This document shows, one piece after another, positions 15,890-25,486 of a stretch of 64,000 bases of DNA. The position numbers were made by a program, and so were the translations under genes. Every line of letters begins with the position of its first letter. Position 1 is the first letter of the stretch. Origin of the DNA: a gamma proteobacterium SCGC AAA076-P13. Its GTDB lineage: Bacteria; Pseudomonadota; Gammaproteobacteria; Magnimaribacterales; D2472. The stretch lies in the NCBI GenBank assembly GCA_000384935.1, contig ARRA01000003.1, positions 186,001 to 250,000 on the forward strand. The letters run 5' to 3'. Under the pieces are notes generated by a model. That model did not search any database. It was not told where the DNA came from and saw only the letters and a program-made list of their open reading frames with translations.

Positions 15890-17337
15890 AATCTTATTAT
15901 AACTGAAATTAATAATATGAAGAAAGCCAGTACATACGGCAGGTAGTAGCCATATTGACTATAGATTGTTCTTTTATCAAGCAGCATTATTGAGCCATCA
16001 AGTACGTCAGTTACACCCTTTTCTAATTTATCAACTATTGTTCCATTATTATCAATCAATGCAGAAAAGCCATCATTGGTTGCTCTAATCATCCACTTAT
16101 TGTTTTCTATTGTTCTTACTCTGGCAATATCAAGGTGTTGATATGGTCCTATGGATTTTCCAAACCATGTATCATTGCTGATATTGACCATAAATAATGA
16201 ACTTATGTTGCTTTTTCTTACCGTATTTCCAAATGCAATATCAAAACATATTAATGGAGCCATCTTTTTTAGAGATTGGGTATCAAATACCATTGGCTTT
16301 TGATTTGATTTACCTTTAATTACATCTGACATTGGCATATCAAAGAATGAAATCAGACCCCTTAAAGAAGATATGAAGGGTATATATTCACCAAAAGGAA
16401 CTAAGTGAACCTTATTATATATTTGCTGTGATTGAAAATTTACCATTGAATTGTATAAATTACCCTCACTTATGTGCCAAACCCCGCCAATAATCGTTTG
16501 ATCAGTATTTATATCACTTTCAAAGTTTTTAAAGTTAGCACTTTTATATGTATATGGGAGTTCGGCTTCAGGCAATACTATTAAGCTTGAAGATACGGAT
16601 GCTAAATTTATTAATTCTTTTAAATTGCCTTCTATTTCTAATTTATAGTTATTCGTATATTTCAAAAAGGGATCGGACGATGGCTGAACTATGGAGATAT
16701 TTAGCTGCTCGCCAACAGAGACTCTTTTATAAAAATTTGGTATAAAAAATACAAGGCTTATCAAGCATAAAATAAATAGATTTTTTTTATTTTTATGCCA
16801 ACTTATGGCAAGAAGGGCAGAGCAAATATAAATAATTATAGATGCGCCAGCAACTCCGAATAGGGGGTAGATATTTTGTGTAAATGTATCTAGGAATACA
16901 ACACCTGGAATAAGCCAGGGAACACCATTAAGTAAGTAGTACATACTCCATTCGTTTAATACAAATATACTAACAACTAGCAATATATATTTTAAGCTAG
17001 AGTGCCTGAGATCCTGAAAAAAATTTATTCTGATAACAAGTAATGGTAGCGAAAAAAATAAAGTTAAGATTAATATTAATAAAACAAATATTATTAATGA
17101 TATTAATATGCTTGTTTCTCCATAATAGTAAACACTCACTATTAACCAAGACATTCCGAATCCCCAGTGTCCAATTGACCACATTATTAGCTGTCTAGTA
17201 GACGATGATTTAAAGGACAATTCTTTTATTAAATAGGTATATGAGAGAATTATTAGAGGCTTAAAAGAGAAGGGCGCAAATGCAAATATCCCAACGAAAC
17301 CAAAAAAAAATGGGGTTAAATACTCCTTTAGTTTCAT
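15868..17337 (-). CDS. lnt: Apolipoprotein N-acyltransferase
   Basis: Adds the third acyl chain to the N-terminal cysteine of lipoproteins at the inner membrane. The N-terminal half has about six to seven membrane segments; the C-terminal half is a periplasmic nitrilase domain. The catalytic triad is visible: Glu in VLPEAELPY, Lys in NKVHLVPFGEY and Cys in LICFDIAFG. The length of 489 aa is near E. coli Lnt (512). I use ATG 17337, which shares one base with the corC stop (TGATG), over the TTG immediately before it. Lipoproteins are present locally (the LptM-like protein at 34778). Confidence 0.94.
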   Translation of the reverse strand: MKLKEYLTPFFFGFVGIFAFAPFSFKPLIILSYTYLIKELSFKSSSTRQLIMWSIGHWGFGMSWLIVSVYYYGETSILISLIIFVLLILILTLFFSLPLLVIRINFFQDLRHSSLKYILLVVSIFVLNEWSMYYLLNGVPWLIPGVVFLDTFTQNIYPLFGVAGASIIIYICSALLAISWHKNKKNLFILCLISLVFFIPNFYKRVSVGEQLNISIVQPSSDPFLKYTNNYKLEIEGNLKELINLASVSSSLIVLPEAELPYTYKSANFKNFESDINTDQTIIGGVWHISEGNLYNSMVNFQSQQIYNKVHLVPFGEYIPFISSLRGLISFFDMPMSDVIKGKSNQKPMVFDTQSLKKMAPLICFDIAFGNTVRKSNISSLFMVNISNDTWFGKSIGPYQHLDIARVRTIENNKWMIRATNDGFSALIDNNGTIVDKLEKGVTDVLDGSIMLLDKRTIYSQYGYYLPYVLAFFILLISVIIRLCSKKQY

Positions 17338-18191
17338 CAATTTTTAGTTATTAAAACCTTGGTGATTTTTCTTCCATCTGCATGTGTAACTTTTATATTT
17401 AAATTTTCTATACTCACAACATCCCCAACCTTAGGAAGAACTCCCAGCTCATTTATAACTAGGCCCCCAAGAGTTTCGGCATCTATGATAAGTGGATCTA
17501 TTTTTAAGTTAAAGTATTGAGTAAATTCTTCGATTTCTACTTTTGGATCTGCTGAAAAAGAACCATCTATATTTTCTATAATCTCTTCTTCATCTACATC
17601 ATGCTCATCTTCTATTTCACCAACAAGTTCTTCTAAGATGTCTTCAATGGTAACAAGCCCGCAAATTGTTCCGTATTCATCTATAACGATCGCTAAATGA
17701 GACCTATCCTTTTTGAACTCTTCTAGCAAAGAATCAGCTTTTTTGGTTTCAGGGACAATCTTGGACTCTCTTAGCATCTCTAAAAGCTCAAAATCAGTCT
17801 TTTCACCAACAAGTTTAGGCAGAATATCTTTTGCTAGCAAAATTCCACTAACCTCATCCCTATCTCCACCCAAAACAGGGTATCTTGAATGCCCTGATTC
17901 TATAATCCTCTCAATAATTTCATCAGTATTCATGTCTGAGCTGATTGTTACCATATCAACCTTGGGAACCATAATTTCTTTGACTGTGATTGATCCTAAC
18001 CTTATGGCCTTCGAGGCAATTGATTCAGCTTCTTTATCAATAATATTTAAATCAACAGCATCCTTAAGAAAGTCTGTTACCTCAGAAACTGATTGTGTTT
18101 TTATAAAAAATGGATTTTTAAAGAATTTTTTAATTTTGATAAAAAATCCCGAAGGAGGGTGGTTGTCGTCGCTATCTAATTTTTGATTCAT
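17337..18191 (-). CDS. corC: CorC/YbeX family CBS-domain protein
   Basis: A 284-aa soluble CorC (YbeX) protein: two CBS domains (about residues 60-190; VKEIMVPKVDMVTI opens the first, LVTIEDILEELVGEI closes the second), an acidic linker and a C-terminal CorC_HlyC domain (ETLGGLVINELGVLPKVGD). It lacks the membrane CNNM domain. In enteric bacteria it affects cobalt/magnesium resistance, and YbeX has also been linked to ribosome metabolism; the operon with ybeY and ybeZ favours the latter. It follows ybeY directly and overlaps lnt by one base. Confidence 0.92.
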   Translation of the reverse strand: MNQKLDSDDNHPPSGFFIKIKKFFKNPFFIKTQSVSEVTDFLKDAVDLNIIDKEAESIASKAIRLGSITVKEIMVPKVDMVTISSDMNTDEIIERIIESGHSRYPVLGGDRDEVSGILLAKDILPKLVGEKTDFELLEMLRESKIVPETKKADSLLEEFKKDRSHLAIVIDEYGTICGLVTIEDILEELVGEIEDEHDVDEEEIIENIDGSFSADPKVEIEEFTQYFNLKIDPLIIDAETLGGLVINELGVLPKVGDVVSIENLNIKVTHADGRKITKVLITKN

Positions 18192-18641
18192 TTAGTTATA
18201 AGGGTTATCTATGTTTAATTTTGCAAGTATACCTATCTCTTTTGATTCCATAATCTCTGCTGAGGTATTATCTTCATGATCATATCCTAATATATGATAT
18301 ATCCCATGAACCAACATGTGAATGATATGGTCAGAAAAAGATTTTCCATTTTCTTTGGCTTCGCTTAATACGAAGTCATAACTTATAGCTATATCACCAA
18401 TATTATTAGTTAGTTCTCTAGACAGATCATTGTTTGTGAAGGATAGAACATTGGTGGTTCTATTTTTGTTTCTAAATTCTTTGTTAAGTTGCTGCATTTC
18501 AATATCGCTAAGAATCCTAAGATTTACTACACTATTGATAGAGCTTTCCTCGCCTAGAGTTAAGTCAGCAGCAGCCTTCAGGCTTTCTATTAAATCCTCA
18601 GATATTGGGAACTCATCATCAATCAATACATCTAGAGTCAT
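18192..18641 (-). CDS. ybeY: Endoribonuclease YbeY (rRNA maturation)
   Basis: A zinc-dependent endoribonuclease needed for 16S rRNA 3'-end maturation and ribosome quality control. The 149-aa protein carries the metal-binding motif HMLVHGIYHILGYDHED, three histidines in the HGxxHLxGYDH pattern, and the conserved NVLSF in the middle. Its stop abuts the corC start and it begins 2 nt after the ybeZ stop, in the conserved ybeZ-ybeY-corC-lnt order. Confidence 0.94.
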   Translation of the reverse strand: MTLDVLIDDEFPISEDLIESLKAAADLTLGEESSINSVVNLRILSDIEMQQLNKEFRNKNRTTNVLSFTNNDLSRELTNNIGDIAISYDFVLSEAKENGKSFSDHIIHMLVHGIYHILGYDHEDNTSAEIMESKEIGILAKLNIDNPYN

Positions 18642-18643
18642 TT

Positions 18644-19627
18644 TTATATGTTTTTTTCAAATTCTTGATAAGCATCAACTATTTTTCTTACCAGTGGATG
18701 TCTTACAACATCTTGTGATGAGAAATGCGTCATCCCAATTCCACTAGTTTTTTCAAGAACTTGGATCACATGCTCCAAGCCAGAGTTTATATGTTTGGGA
18801 AGATCAACTTGAGTAAGATCGCCATTAATCACAGCATGAGACCCGAAGCCCATTCTTGTAAGAACCATTTTCATTTGGTCTACAGTTGTATTTTGACTCT
18901 CATCCATAATAATAAATGAGTTGTTTAGGGTTCTGCCCCTTAGATAGGCCAAAGGAGCAACCTCTATAGCCTCCTTCTCTATTAATTTTGTAACTCTTTC
19001 AATGCCAAGCATTTCATAAAGAGCATCATAGAGAGGCCTTAGATATGGATCTACTTTTTGGGATAAGTCTCCAGGCAGGAATCCCAGCTTCTCCCCCGCC
19101 TCTACTGCTGGTCTTATCAAGATGATTCTCTGCACCTTATCATTTAAAAAAGCATCAACCGCAGCCGCAACTGCTAAGTAAGTTTTTCCTGTTCCGGCTG
19201 GACCAATACCAAAATTCAGTTCATATTTATTTATGTTTTTTATATAGTCTTGTTGATTCTTTCCCCTTGGTCTTATTATTTTCTTAGGGGTTTTTATTTG
19301 AATCTCTGATATATTTGCTTTTTCATTGCCTACCTTGGCCAGACTTAGGTTTAAGTGAGATTGAATGGTGAGGTGAACTGCCTCCTTACTAATTTCAATA
19401 TTTTTCTTTGTTAAGTTGTATAAATCTAGAATTGCATCTGAAGCATGCTTTATGTCTTTTTCGTTTCCAGTAACATTGATTTTATCGCCCTTGTGAAAAA
19501 TTTTTACCGAGAATGTTTTCTCAATTAATTTGAGGTTTCCATTTAGCTCTCCCACAAACAAAGCAATTCTGTCTGCGCTAGATGGTTCTAATGAAATATT
19601 TTTAAGGGAGCTTTTTGTTTCTTGCAT
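18644..19627 (-). CDS. ybeZ: PhoH-like ATPase YbeZ
   Basis: A 327-aa PhoH-family P-loop ATPase. An N-terminal KH-like region precedes the ATPase domain with Walker A GPAGTGKTYLA (about residue 140), RPAVEAGEKLGFLPGD and Walker B FIIMDESQNT. YbeZ is reported to be an RNA helicase-like partner of YbeY. It lies 6 nt downstream of miaB, the same order as E. coli, so the run miaB to the L,D-transpeptidase is probably one operon. Confidence 0.93.
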   Translation of the reverse strand: MQETKSSLKNISLEPSSADRIALFVGELNGNLKLIEKTFSVKIFHKGDKINVTGNEKDIKHASDAILDLYNLTKKNIEISKEAVHLTIQSHLNLSLAKVGNEKANISEIQIKTPKKIIRPRGKNQQDYIKNINKYELNFGIGPAGTGKTYLAVAAAVDAFLNDKVQRIILIRPAVEAGEKLGFLPGDLSQKVDPYLRPLYDALYEMLGIERVTKLIEKEAIEVAPLAYLRGRTLNNSFIIMDESQNTTVDQMKMVLTRMGFGSHAVINGDLTQVDLPKHINSGLEHVIQVLEKTSGIGMTHFSSQDVVRHPLVRKIVDAYQEFEKNI

Positions 19628-19633
19628 TAAAAG

Positions 19634-20974
19634 TTAATTTTGACCTCTTGAGTTATGCAATGATCCTAATAAAGAAAATGATAGTGCTTCTTCAATGTTT
19701 ATATCTACTAATTTACCTATAAAACCAATATTTTGGAAGTCAAAATTTACAACGCGGTTGCATTCAGTTCTTGCCTGAAGTTGGTCTGGGCTTTTTTTGG
19801 ATAAGCCAGTAACAAGGCATCTTTGGATTGATCCAATCATTTTATTGCTATGGTCTCTATGATGTTTATTAAGCTCATCTTGCAAAAGCTGCAATCTCTC
19901 TTTCTTTTCTGCCATTGAGGTATTGTCTTCTAGTTTTGATGCTGGGGTTCCTGGCCTTTTTGAATAAATAAAACTAAATGACGAATCAAACTTGATTTCA
20001 TCAACAAGACTCATGGTATCTTTAAAATCTTCGTCAGTTTCTCCAGGAAATCCAACAATAAAATCAGATGATACTCTTAAATCAGGTCTATATTTTTTAA
20101 TACGAGCAACGGAATCTAAAAATACATCAACAGTATAGTTGCGCTTCATCTTTTCTAAAATTCTATTTGATCCTGATTGGACTGGAAGGTGGAGTTGGCT
20201 TACCAGTTGGGGAACAAATTGATAGACCTCTATAAGATCGTCTGTCATATCTAGAGGATGGGATGTTGTATATCTTATTCTTTCCACACCATCGATATGA
20301 CTAACTATTTCAATAAGATCAGAAAGCCTTAGAATCCTATCTTTATATGGCATCTTATAGGAATTAACATTTTGACCTATGAATGTAATCTCAGAAACTC
20401 CCTGCTCTGCAAGCCTGGCAACTTCATCAAAAATTTGGTCAGGTTTTCTGCTTACCTCATCTCCTCTTGTATAGGGAACCACACAGAATGAACAATATTT
20501 TGAACACCCTTCCATGATAGCTACAAAACTTGATGGGCCTGATGATGTAGGCTCTGGCAATGAATCAAACTTTTCCTCTATAGGAAATGTTATATCTATT
20601 GCTTTTATACCTTTTGTTTTATCTATATCTAAAAGATCAGAAACTCTATGAAGGGTTTGTGGGCCATATATAAGATCTACATACGGAGCTCTTTTTTGAA
20701 TATTTATACCTTCTTGGGTTGCTACACAGCCTCCAACACCTATTTTTAAGTTTGGATTTTTTTTCTTTAGCTTATTTAATCTTCCAAGCTCTGAATAAAC
20801 CTTAGCTTCAGCCTTATCTCTTATAGAGCATGTATTGAGCAGAACAATATCTGCTTCGTTGACATCATTTGTTAGTTCTACACCTTTCTTTTCTTTAAGA
20901 ATATCTACCGTCTTATCAGAGTCATACTCATTCATTTGACATCCATAAGTTTTAATATAAAGTTTCGTTCCCAT
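19634..20974 (-). CDS. miaB: tRNA-2-methylthio-N6-dimethylallyladenosine synthase
   Basis: Radical-SAM methylthiotransferase that makes ms2i6A37 in tRNAs reading UNN codons. The 446-aa protein has the three domains in order: UPF0004 with cluster cysteines Cys12, Cys49 and Cys83; radical-SAM CSKYCSFC (Cys157, 161, 164); and a C-terminal TRAM domain from about residue 375. It is the first gene of the conserved miaB-ybeZ-ybeY-corC-lnt run, and divergent from a DUF1820 gene with 13 nt between the starts. Confidence 0.96.
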   Translation of the reverse strand: MGTKLYIKTYGCQMNEYDSDKTVDILKEKKGVELTNDVNEADIVLLNTCSIRDKAEAKVYSELGRLNKLKKKNPNLKIGVGGCVATQEGINIQKRAPYVDLIYGPQTLHRVSDLLDIDKTKGIKAIDITFPIEEKFDSLPEPTSSGPSSFVAIMEGCSKYCSFCVVPYTRGDEVSRKPDQIFDEVARLAEQGVSEITFIGQNVNSYKMPYKDRILRLSDLIEIVSHIDGVERIRYTTSHPLDMTDDLIEVYQFVPQLVSQLHLPVQSGSNRILEKMKRNYTVDVFLDSVARIKKYRPDLRVSSDFIVGFPGETDEDFKDTMSLVDEIKFDSSFSFIYSKRPGTPASKLEDNTSMAEKKERLQLLQDELNKHHRDHSNKMIGSIQRCLVTGLSKKSPDQLQARTECNRVVNFDFQNIGFIGKLVDINIEEALSFSLLGSLHNSRGQN

Positions 20975-20987
20975 ATAATTAAGTATT

Positions 20988-21314
20988 ATGAAAATAAATA
21001 GCGTTTACAAGATAATTTTTATCCAGCTTGGTGAGATCTACGAGGTTTTTGCAAAACAGATTTATCAAAGTGAGATGTATGGATTCATTGAGGTCGAAGA
21101 TTATATCTTCAAAAAAGATAAACAACTAGTTGTTGACCCAACATCAGAAAAACTTAAAAATGAATTTTCAGAAGTCCAGAGAAGTTATATACCTATGAAT
21201 GCAATTATCCGGATTGATGAGGTTAATGAATCTGGAGAATCGAAGATCAAAAAAAATAAAAGCCAGGTAAGCCCATTCCCTTTAAATATTCAGCCAATTA
21301 ATAGCAAAGACTAA
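20988..21314 (+). CDS. DUF1820 family protein
   Basis: A 108-aa soluble protein with the pattern of DUF1820: YKIIFIQLGEIYEVFAKQI at the start, a central strand-rich part (YGFIEVEDYIF) and RSYIPMNAIIRIDEV, followed by a lysine-rich tail. DUF1820 genes sit next to miaB in Pseudomonas and relatives, as here. Function unknown. The IPMNAIIRIDEV part resembles small hexameric beta-fold RNA- or ligand-binding proteins, but that is speculation. Its TAA overlaps the TAG of orn on the other strand in the sequence CTAA. Confidence 0.75.
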   Translation: MKINSVYKIIFIQLGEIYEVFAKQIYQSEMYGFIEVEDYIFKKDKQLVVDPTSEKLKNEFSEVQRSYIPMNAIIRIDEVNESGESKIKKNKSQVSPFPLNIQPINSKD

Positions 21315-21862
21315 CCCTCAGGCAAGAATAAATCTTTATAGAATTTTAACTCAGCTACTGAGTCTTTAATATCTCCCATTGCTCTATGTGACCCTTGTTT
21401 TTCATAAACTTGAGCCTCATTCATCCATCTTACTGCAGCCTCTTTAAAGGATGAAACATCTATATGCCGGTAGTTAAAATATGACTCTAATCTTGGCATA
21501 TATTTGATTAAAAACCTTCTATCATGAGACACAGTGTTTCCGCACATTGGTGATTTTTTCTGTCCAACATATTTTGAAATAAATTCTAAAGTTTCTATCT
21601 CGGCCATCTGCTGAGTAACGGCACTCTTTTTAACAGCATCTATTAGCCCTGAAGATCCATGCTGATTTTGGTTCCATTCATCCATTTCATCTAAAAGAGA
21701 TTTGGGCTGACTAATAATTAGATTGGGCCCTTCTGCAAGAATATTCAACTGAGAATCAGTAATTAAAGTGGCTATTTCAATGATTTTTTCTTTCTCAGGA
21801 TCTAGGCCTGTCATTTCTAAGTCTATCCATATTAGATTATCTTTTGACTGTAAACTTTTCAT
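21311..21862 (-). CDS. orn: Oligoribonuclease
   Basis: 3'-to-5' exoribonuclease of the DEDDh class that degrades 2-5 nt RNAs and pGpG, an essential end-step of RNA turnover. The 183-aa protein (E. coli 181) shows WIDLEMTGLDPEKEKIIEIA (motif I, D and E), GNTVSHDRRFLIKYMP (motif II, D) and HRAMGDIKDS (motif III, H and D). It is divergent from rsgA, as in E. coli. Confidence 0.96.
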   Translation of the reverse strand: MKSLQSKDNLIWIDLEMTGLDPEKEKIIEIATLITDSQLNILAEGPNLIISQPKSLLDEMDEWNQNQHGSSGLIDAVKKSAVTQQMAEIETLEFISKYVGQKKSPMCGNTVSHDRRFLIKYMPRLESYFNYRHIDVSSFKEAAVRWMNEAQVYEKQGSHRAMGDIKDSVAELKFYKDLFLPEG

Positions 21863-21903
21863 AACTTTTTATATTGGTTTCTTTAGTGTATTTTGTGCTT
21901 TAT

Positions 21904-22773
21904 ATGGAAAAACTTCAATCAGGTTTGGTAATAGAATTTTATTCAAATAGCTGTCTTGTTAGAACGGCCAATGAGGATATTAAATGCTTGGCAATAAAAA
22001 ATATTGTTGTTGGAGATATTGTTAATCTTGAGTTGGTGCAAGATAGCAAAGAAACTAGGGGTATTATTGTTTCAAAAGAGCCAAGAACATCTTTTCTTCA
22101 AAAAAGAGAGGGCATCAAATCTAAAGCTGTTGCAGCAAATATCTCCCATGTAGGCATATTAGTTACGCCTGAACCATCAACAAGCAGCGAGTTTATTGAT
22201 AAATGGCTGGTAACTGCTTCATCTTCTAATATAGCTCCATTTATTATTAACAATAAGACAGACCTTGAACAAAGCCCTGATTACAAAGAAAAACTTCAGA
22301 TATATAAGGACTTAGATATAAAAATAATCAATTTATCAGCAAAAAATAATACCAATACTGAGGAATTAAAAGAATATTTGAGGGCTAAGTGTGTAGTTTT
22401 TGTGGGCAATTCAGGTGCAGGCAAATCAACCCTGACTACAAAACTAACTGGCAAACATATTAAAACTAATATGCTATCAAATAATCAAGGTGTTCATACA
22501 ACCTCAATATCAACCCTATATGAACTTGATAACCAAACAAAAATAATTGATTCTCCAGGGGTAAGAGATCTGCCTATTTCTGGGCTATCAAGCAAAGAAA
22601 TTATTCGAGGTTTTGCTGAGATTTATTTAAGCTCTAAGGATTGTAAATTTTCTGACTGTAATCATGTTGCAAATGAGGGATGTAAGGTTTTAAGTAAACT
22701 TTTGGATGGAGAAATTAACGAAAGCAGATACAATAATTTCATTAAATTTAGAGATGGTGACGAGGATGGTTAA
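21904..22773 (+). CDS. rsgA: Small ribosomal subunit biogenesis GTPase RsgA
   Basis: Circularly permuted GTPase acting in late 30S assembly. The order is OB-fold N-terminus, then G4 NNKTDL, G5 SAK, G1 GNSGAGKSTL and G3 DSPGVRD, i.e. the permuted order, followed by a zinc-binding C-terminal part with CKFSDCNHVANEGC. ATG 21904 gives 289 aa; a TTG at 21874 would extend into the orn upstream region. The E. coli protein is 350 aa, and the N-terminal extension is missing here. Its stop overlaps the ubiE start region. Confidence 0.94.
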   Translation: MEKLQSGLVIEFYSNSCLVRTANEDIKCLAIKNIVVGDIVNLELVQDSKETRGIIVSKEPRTSFLQKREGIKSKAVAANISHVGILVTPEPSTSSEFIDKWLVTASSSNIAPFIINNKTDLEQSPDYKEKLQIYKDLDIKIINLSAKNNTNTEELKEYLRAKCVVFVGNSGAGKSTLTTKLTGKHIKTNMLSNNQGVHTTSISTLYELDNQTKIIDSPGVRDLPISGLSSKEIIRGFAEIYLSSKDCKFSDCNHVANEGCKVLSKLLDGEINESRYNNFIKFRDGDEDG

Positions 22774-23506
22774 AAAAACTCATTTTGGATTCAAAGAAGT
22801 AAACGAGAAAGATAAAAGCGCCCATGTTGGTGGGGTATTTTCTTCTGTAGCGGAAAACTATGACATTATGAATGACGCCATGTCTATGGGGTTACATAGA
22901 TTGTGGAAAAAAATTCTTGTTGAACTTGCTTGCATTTCTAAAAAAGACAAAATACTAGATATAGCCTCTGGAACTGGCGACATTGCGAAACTTATCTCAA
23001 AAGAGTACCCAGAAACAGAGATATACATGACAGATATAAATATGGATATGCTTTCAGAAGGTAGAGATAGGGCAGTTAATGAGAATTTTGCTTCAAACTG
23101 TCATTTCTGCCAATTAAGCGGTGAAATTATTCCTTTCGAAGATTCTTCTTTTGATATTATTACAATTGGATTTGGATTGCGAAACTTCACAGACAAGGAG
23201 GCAGGACTAAAAGAAATGAAAAGATGCCTCAAAAAGGGTGGCAAACTTTTGGTATTGGAGTTTTCGAAACCAACTAACCCTCTCTTTTCTAAAATTTATG
23301 ATTGGTACTCATTTAATATCCTTCCAAAACTAGGTTCTGTTCTTGCAAATGATTCAGATAGCTATCAATACCTTGCTGAATCAATCAGAATGCATCCTGA
23401 TCAAGAGTCATTAAAAGCAATGATTTTAGAATCTGGTTTTGATAAGTGTAAGTTTTATAATCTTATTAATGGAATAGTTTCAATCCATGTTGCATATGAA
23501 AAATGA
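22766..23506 (+). CDS. ubiE: Demethylmenaquinol / 2-methoxy-6-polyprenyl-benzoquinol methyltransferase
   Basis: SAM-dependent C-methyltransferase in ubiquinone synthesis. The family start KTHFGFKEV and VFSSVAENYDIMNDAMSMG are present, then SAM motif LDIASGTGDIAKL and the UbiE signature GFGLRNFTD. ATG 22766 (246 aa) overlaps the rsgA stop by 8 nt; an in-frame ATG at 22754 would add four residues. It forms the conserved ubiE-ubiJ-ubiB-tatABC run. No menaquinone genes are seen, so ubiquinone is the likely product. Confidence 0.94.
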   Translation: MVKKTHFGFKEVNEKDKSAHVGGVFSSVAENYDIMNDAMSMGLHRLWKKILVELACISKKDKILDIASGTGDIAKLISKEYPETEIYMTDINMDMLSEGRDRAVNENFASNCHFCQLSGEIIPFEDSSFDIITIGFGLRNFTDKEAGLKEMKRCLKKGGKLLVLEFSKPTNPLFSKIYDWYSFNILPKLGSVLANDSDSYQYLAESIRMHPDQESLKAMILESGFDKCKFYNLINGIVSIHVAYEK

Positions 23507-23999
23507 TTTTAATAAGAAAATTCAGGAATTCATCAAGGATCTTGAAGACGCATCCCCTAATATAAAAAGCACTCTCACAGAAATTTATCCAGTAACCTTT
23601 AAACTTAATATCGAAGGTCACAAAGATATTTATATTTCTCTTGAGAAAGGTGTAAAAGCTATTTCATTTAGTCCTGTAGAAAAAATAGATTTTGAGATGG
23701 TCTCTTCATTAACAGAGATTTTCGAATTATTGATTACAAAAAAAATAAAGAGGGACATGTTCATTGGAGACCAAGAACTGGCAATGGTATTAGCAAACAC
23801 TTTAAAAAAATCTGATACAGATTTTTTATATCTTATAGATCGATACTTTGGAAACATCCCTGCCGTTTTTACCCACCTTGCTTCACAAGCCATATCCAAT
23901 AAAAAAACTATTGGAGATTCTAATGAAAAAATTATTCACTCTAAATTAAGAAATCTAACAATAAGAATGGATAGGCTTGAGGCTATAAATAATTTATGA
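23496..23999 (+). CDS. ubiJ: Ubiquinone biosynthesis accessory factor UbiJ (SCP2 domain)
   Basis: A 167-aa protein with an N-terminal SCP2-like lipid-binding fold (FKLNIEGHKDIYISLEKG) and a C-terminal amphipathic helix region. UbiJ holds hydrophobic ubiquinone intermediates in the soluble Ubi complex together with UbiK, which is encoded at 39100-39336 in this window. Sequence conservation is low, as usual for UbiJ; the position between ubiE and ubiB is the strongest evidence. ATG 23496 lies inside the ubiE end; a TTG at 23487 is possible. Confidence 0.85.
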   Translation: MKNDFNKKIQEFIKDLEDASPNIKSTLTEIYPVTFKLNIEGHKDIYISLEKGVKAISFSPVEKIDFEMVSSLTEIFELLITKKIKRDMFIGDQELAMVLANTLKKSDTDFLYLIDRYFGNIPAVFTHLASQAISNKKTIGDSNEKIIHSKLRNLTIRMDRLEAINNL

Positions 24000-25477
24000 A
24001 TATTTTTATTTTAATATTCGAAGGTATGCGCATGGCAGCTCTTGGGCTAAACCATGGTATTTATAGAAACCTCACTGGAAAAAAATTAGTCAAGTATTTA
24101 GAGTCTCTAGGCCCAATATTTATAAAATTTGGTCAGCTTCTATCTACCAGAACAGATATCCTTGACGAGGCTATGGCAAGAGAACTACAAAACTTGACTG
24201 ATAACTGCAAGCCATTTGAGGTTAGCATTTTAAAGAAAATAGTTGAGAGAGAACTTGGAGACAGCATAGAGAACTTATTTGATGAGTTTGATGAAACTCC
24301 ACTTGCAGCAGCTTCTCTGGCGCAGGTTCACTCTGCAAAGCTAAAAAATGGTAAAGAAATAGTTATTAAAACTTTAAGGCCTGATATTGAAAAAAGGGTT
24401 AAGAGAAACCTAAGACTCCTAAAAGCTGCAGCAAAATTTTCGACATATATTTACTCAGAGAGTGACAGGCTGAAACCTCTTGAGGTTGTTAGAGACTATG
24501 AAAAAACTATCTTGAGAGAGCTCGATCTTAAGCTTGAAGCTGCCAATACAAACCTTACTAGAAAAAACTTTTTTGAAGCCGAGGAGTTATATATACCAGA
24601 AGTATTCTGGGAAATGACCACATCTAAAGTCATGGTTCTTGAAAGAATAGATGGGATACCTTGTACAGACATAGAGCAAATTGAAAAGCATGGAATTAAT
24701 AAAAAGAGACTTGCTGAGAATGGGGTGATGATATTTCTAAATCAAGTTTTTAGAGATAATTTTTTTCATGCAGACATGCACCCTGGTAATATATTTGTAT
24801 CTAAAAAACATCCAGAGACACCCGGATATATTGCTATTGATTGCGCAATTACTGGCTCATTATCTAATGATGAAAGGTATATTCTTGCAAGAATGCTACA
24901 GGCAGTTCTCAAGCAAAATTATAAATCTCTTTCTCAACTTTTTATTAGCTCTGGATGGGTTAATCCAAACTCAAATATCATTGACCTTGAAAATACTCTT
25001 CGTGCCTGCTGTGAGCCAATATTTGAGAAGCCATTATCTGAAATAGAATTTGGTAAACTCCTTCTTTATCTTTTCCAAAGTACTCGACCATTTGGTCTGT
25101 CTATCCAGCCTTCCTTGGTTCTTCTTCAAAAAACACTAATTCATATTGAGGGAATGGGAAGACAGATATACCCTGAGTTAGATTTTTGGGGTATTGCTGA
25201 GCCATATTTAGACAATTGGTTAAAAGAACAGTTCAGTCCATTAAAATTAAAAGATTTTATAGTAGCAAATAAGGAAGATATTCTTTTAAAAGCTACCGAA
25301 ATGCCTGGCTTTTTGTATGAGGCACTTGATGAATTAAGAGGGTATTCAAAAAATAATCGATCTAATGAAGAAACAATATACCAAATGCAAATTCAACTTC
25401 AAAAAGAGAAATACATCATAAGACTGATTGGGGTTGGTATAATAGTCATATGTGGTACCTTGTTAATACTCACATAG
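23996..25477 (+). CDS. ubiB: Ubiquinone biosynthesis protein UbiB (atypical kinase/ATPase)
   Basis: ADCK/COQ8-family protein required for ubiquinone synthesis, probably an ATPase that moves lipid intermediates. At 493 aa it has the KxGQ motif in FIKFGQLLSTRTDIL, the alanine-rich loop AAASLAQVHSA replacing a glycine loop, ELDLKLEAAN and the metal-binding HADMHPGNIFV. A single C-terminal membrane helix (IRLIGVGIIVICGTLLILT) anchors it. Its ATG overlaps the ubiJ stop (ATGA). Confidence 0.95.
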   Translation: MNIFILIFEGMRMAALGLNHGIYRNLTGKKLVKYLESLGPIFIKFGQLLSTRTDILDEAMARELQNLTDNCKPFEVSILKKIVERELGDSIENLFDEFDETPLAAASLAQVHSAKLKNGKEIVIKTLRPDIEKRVKRNLRLLKAAAKFSTYIYSESDRLKPLEVVRDYEKTILRELDLKLEAANTNLTRKNFFEAEELYIPEVFWEMTTSKVMVLERIDGIPCTDIEQIEKHGINKKRLAENGVMIFLNQVFRDNFFHADMHPGNIFVSKKHPETPGYIAIDCAITGSLSNDERYILARMLQAVLKQNYKSLSQLFISSGWVNPNSNIIDLENTLRACCEPIFEKPLSEIEFGKLLLYLFQSTRPFGLSIQPSLVLLQKTLIHIEGMGRQIYPELDFWGIAEPYLDNWLKEQFSPLKLKDFIVANKEDILLKATEMPGFLYEALDELRGYSKNNRSNEETIYQMQIQLQKEKYIIRLIGVGIIVICGTLLILT

Positions 25478-25486
25478 GAGATTCAT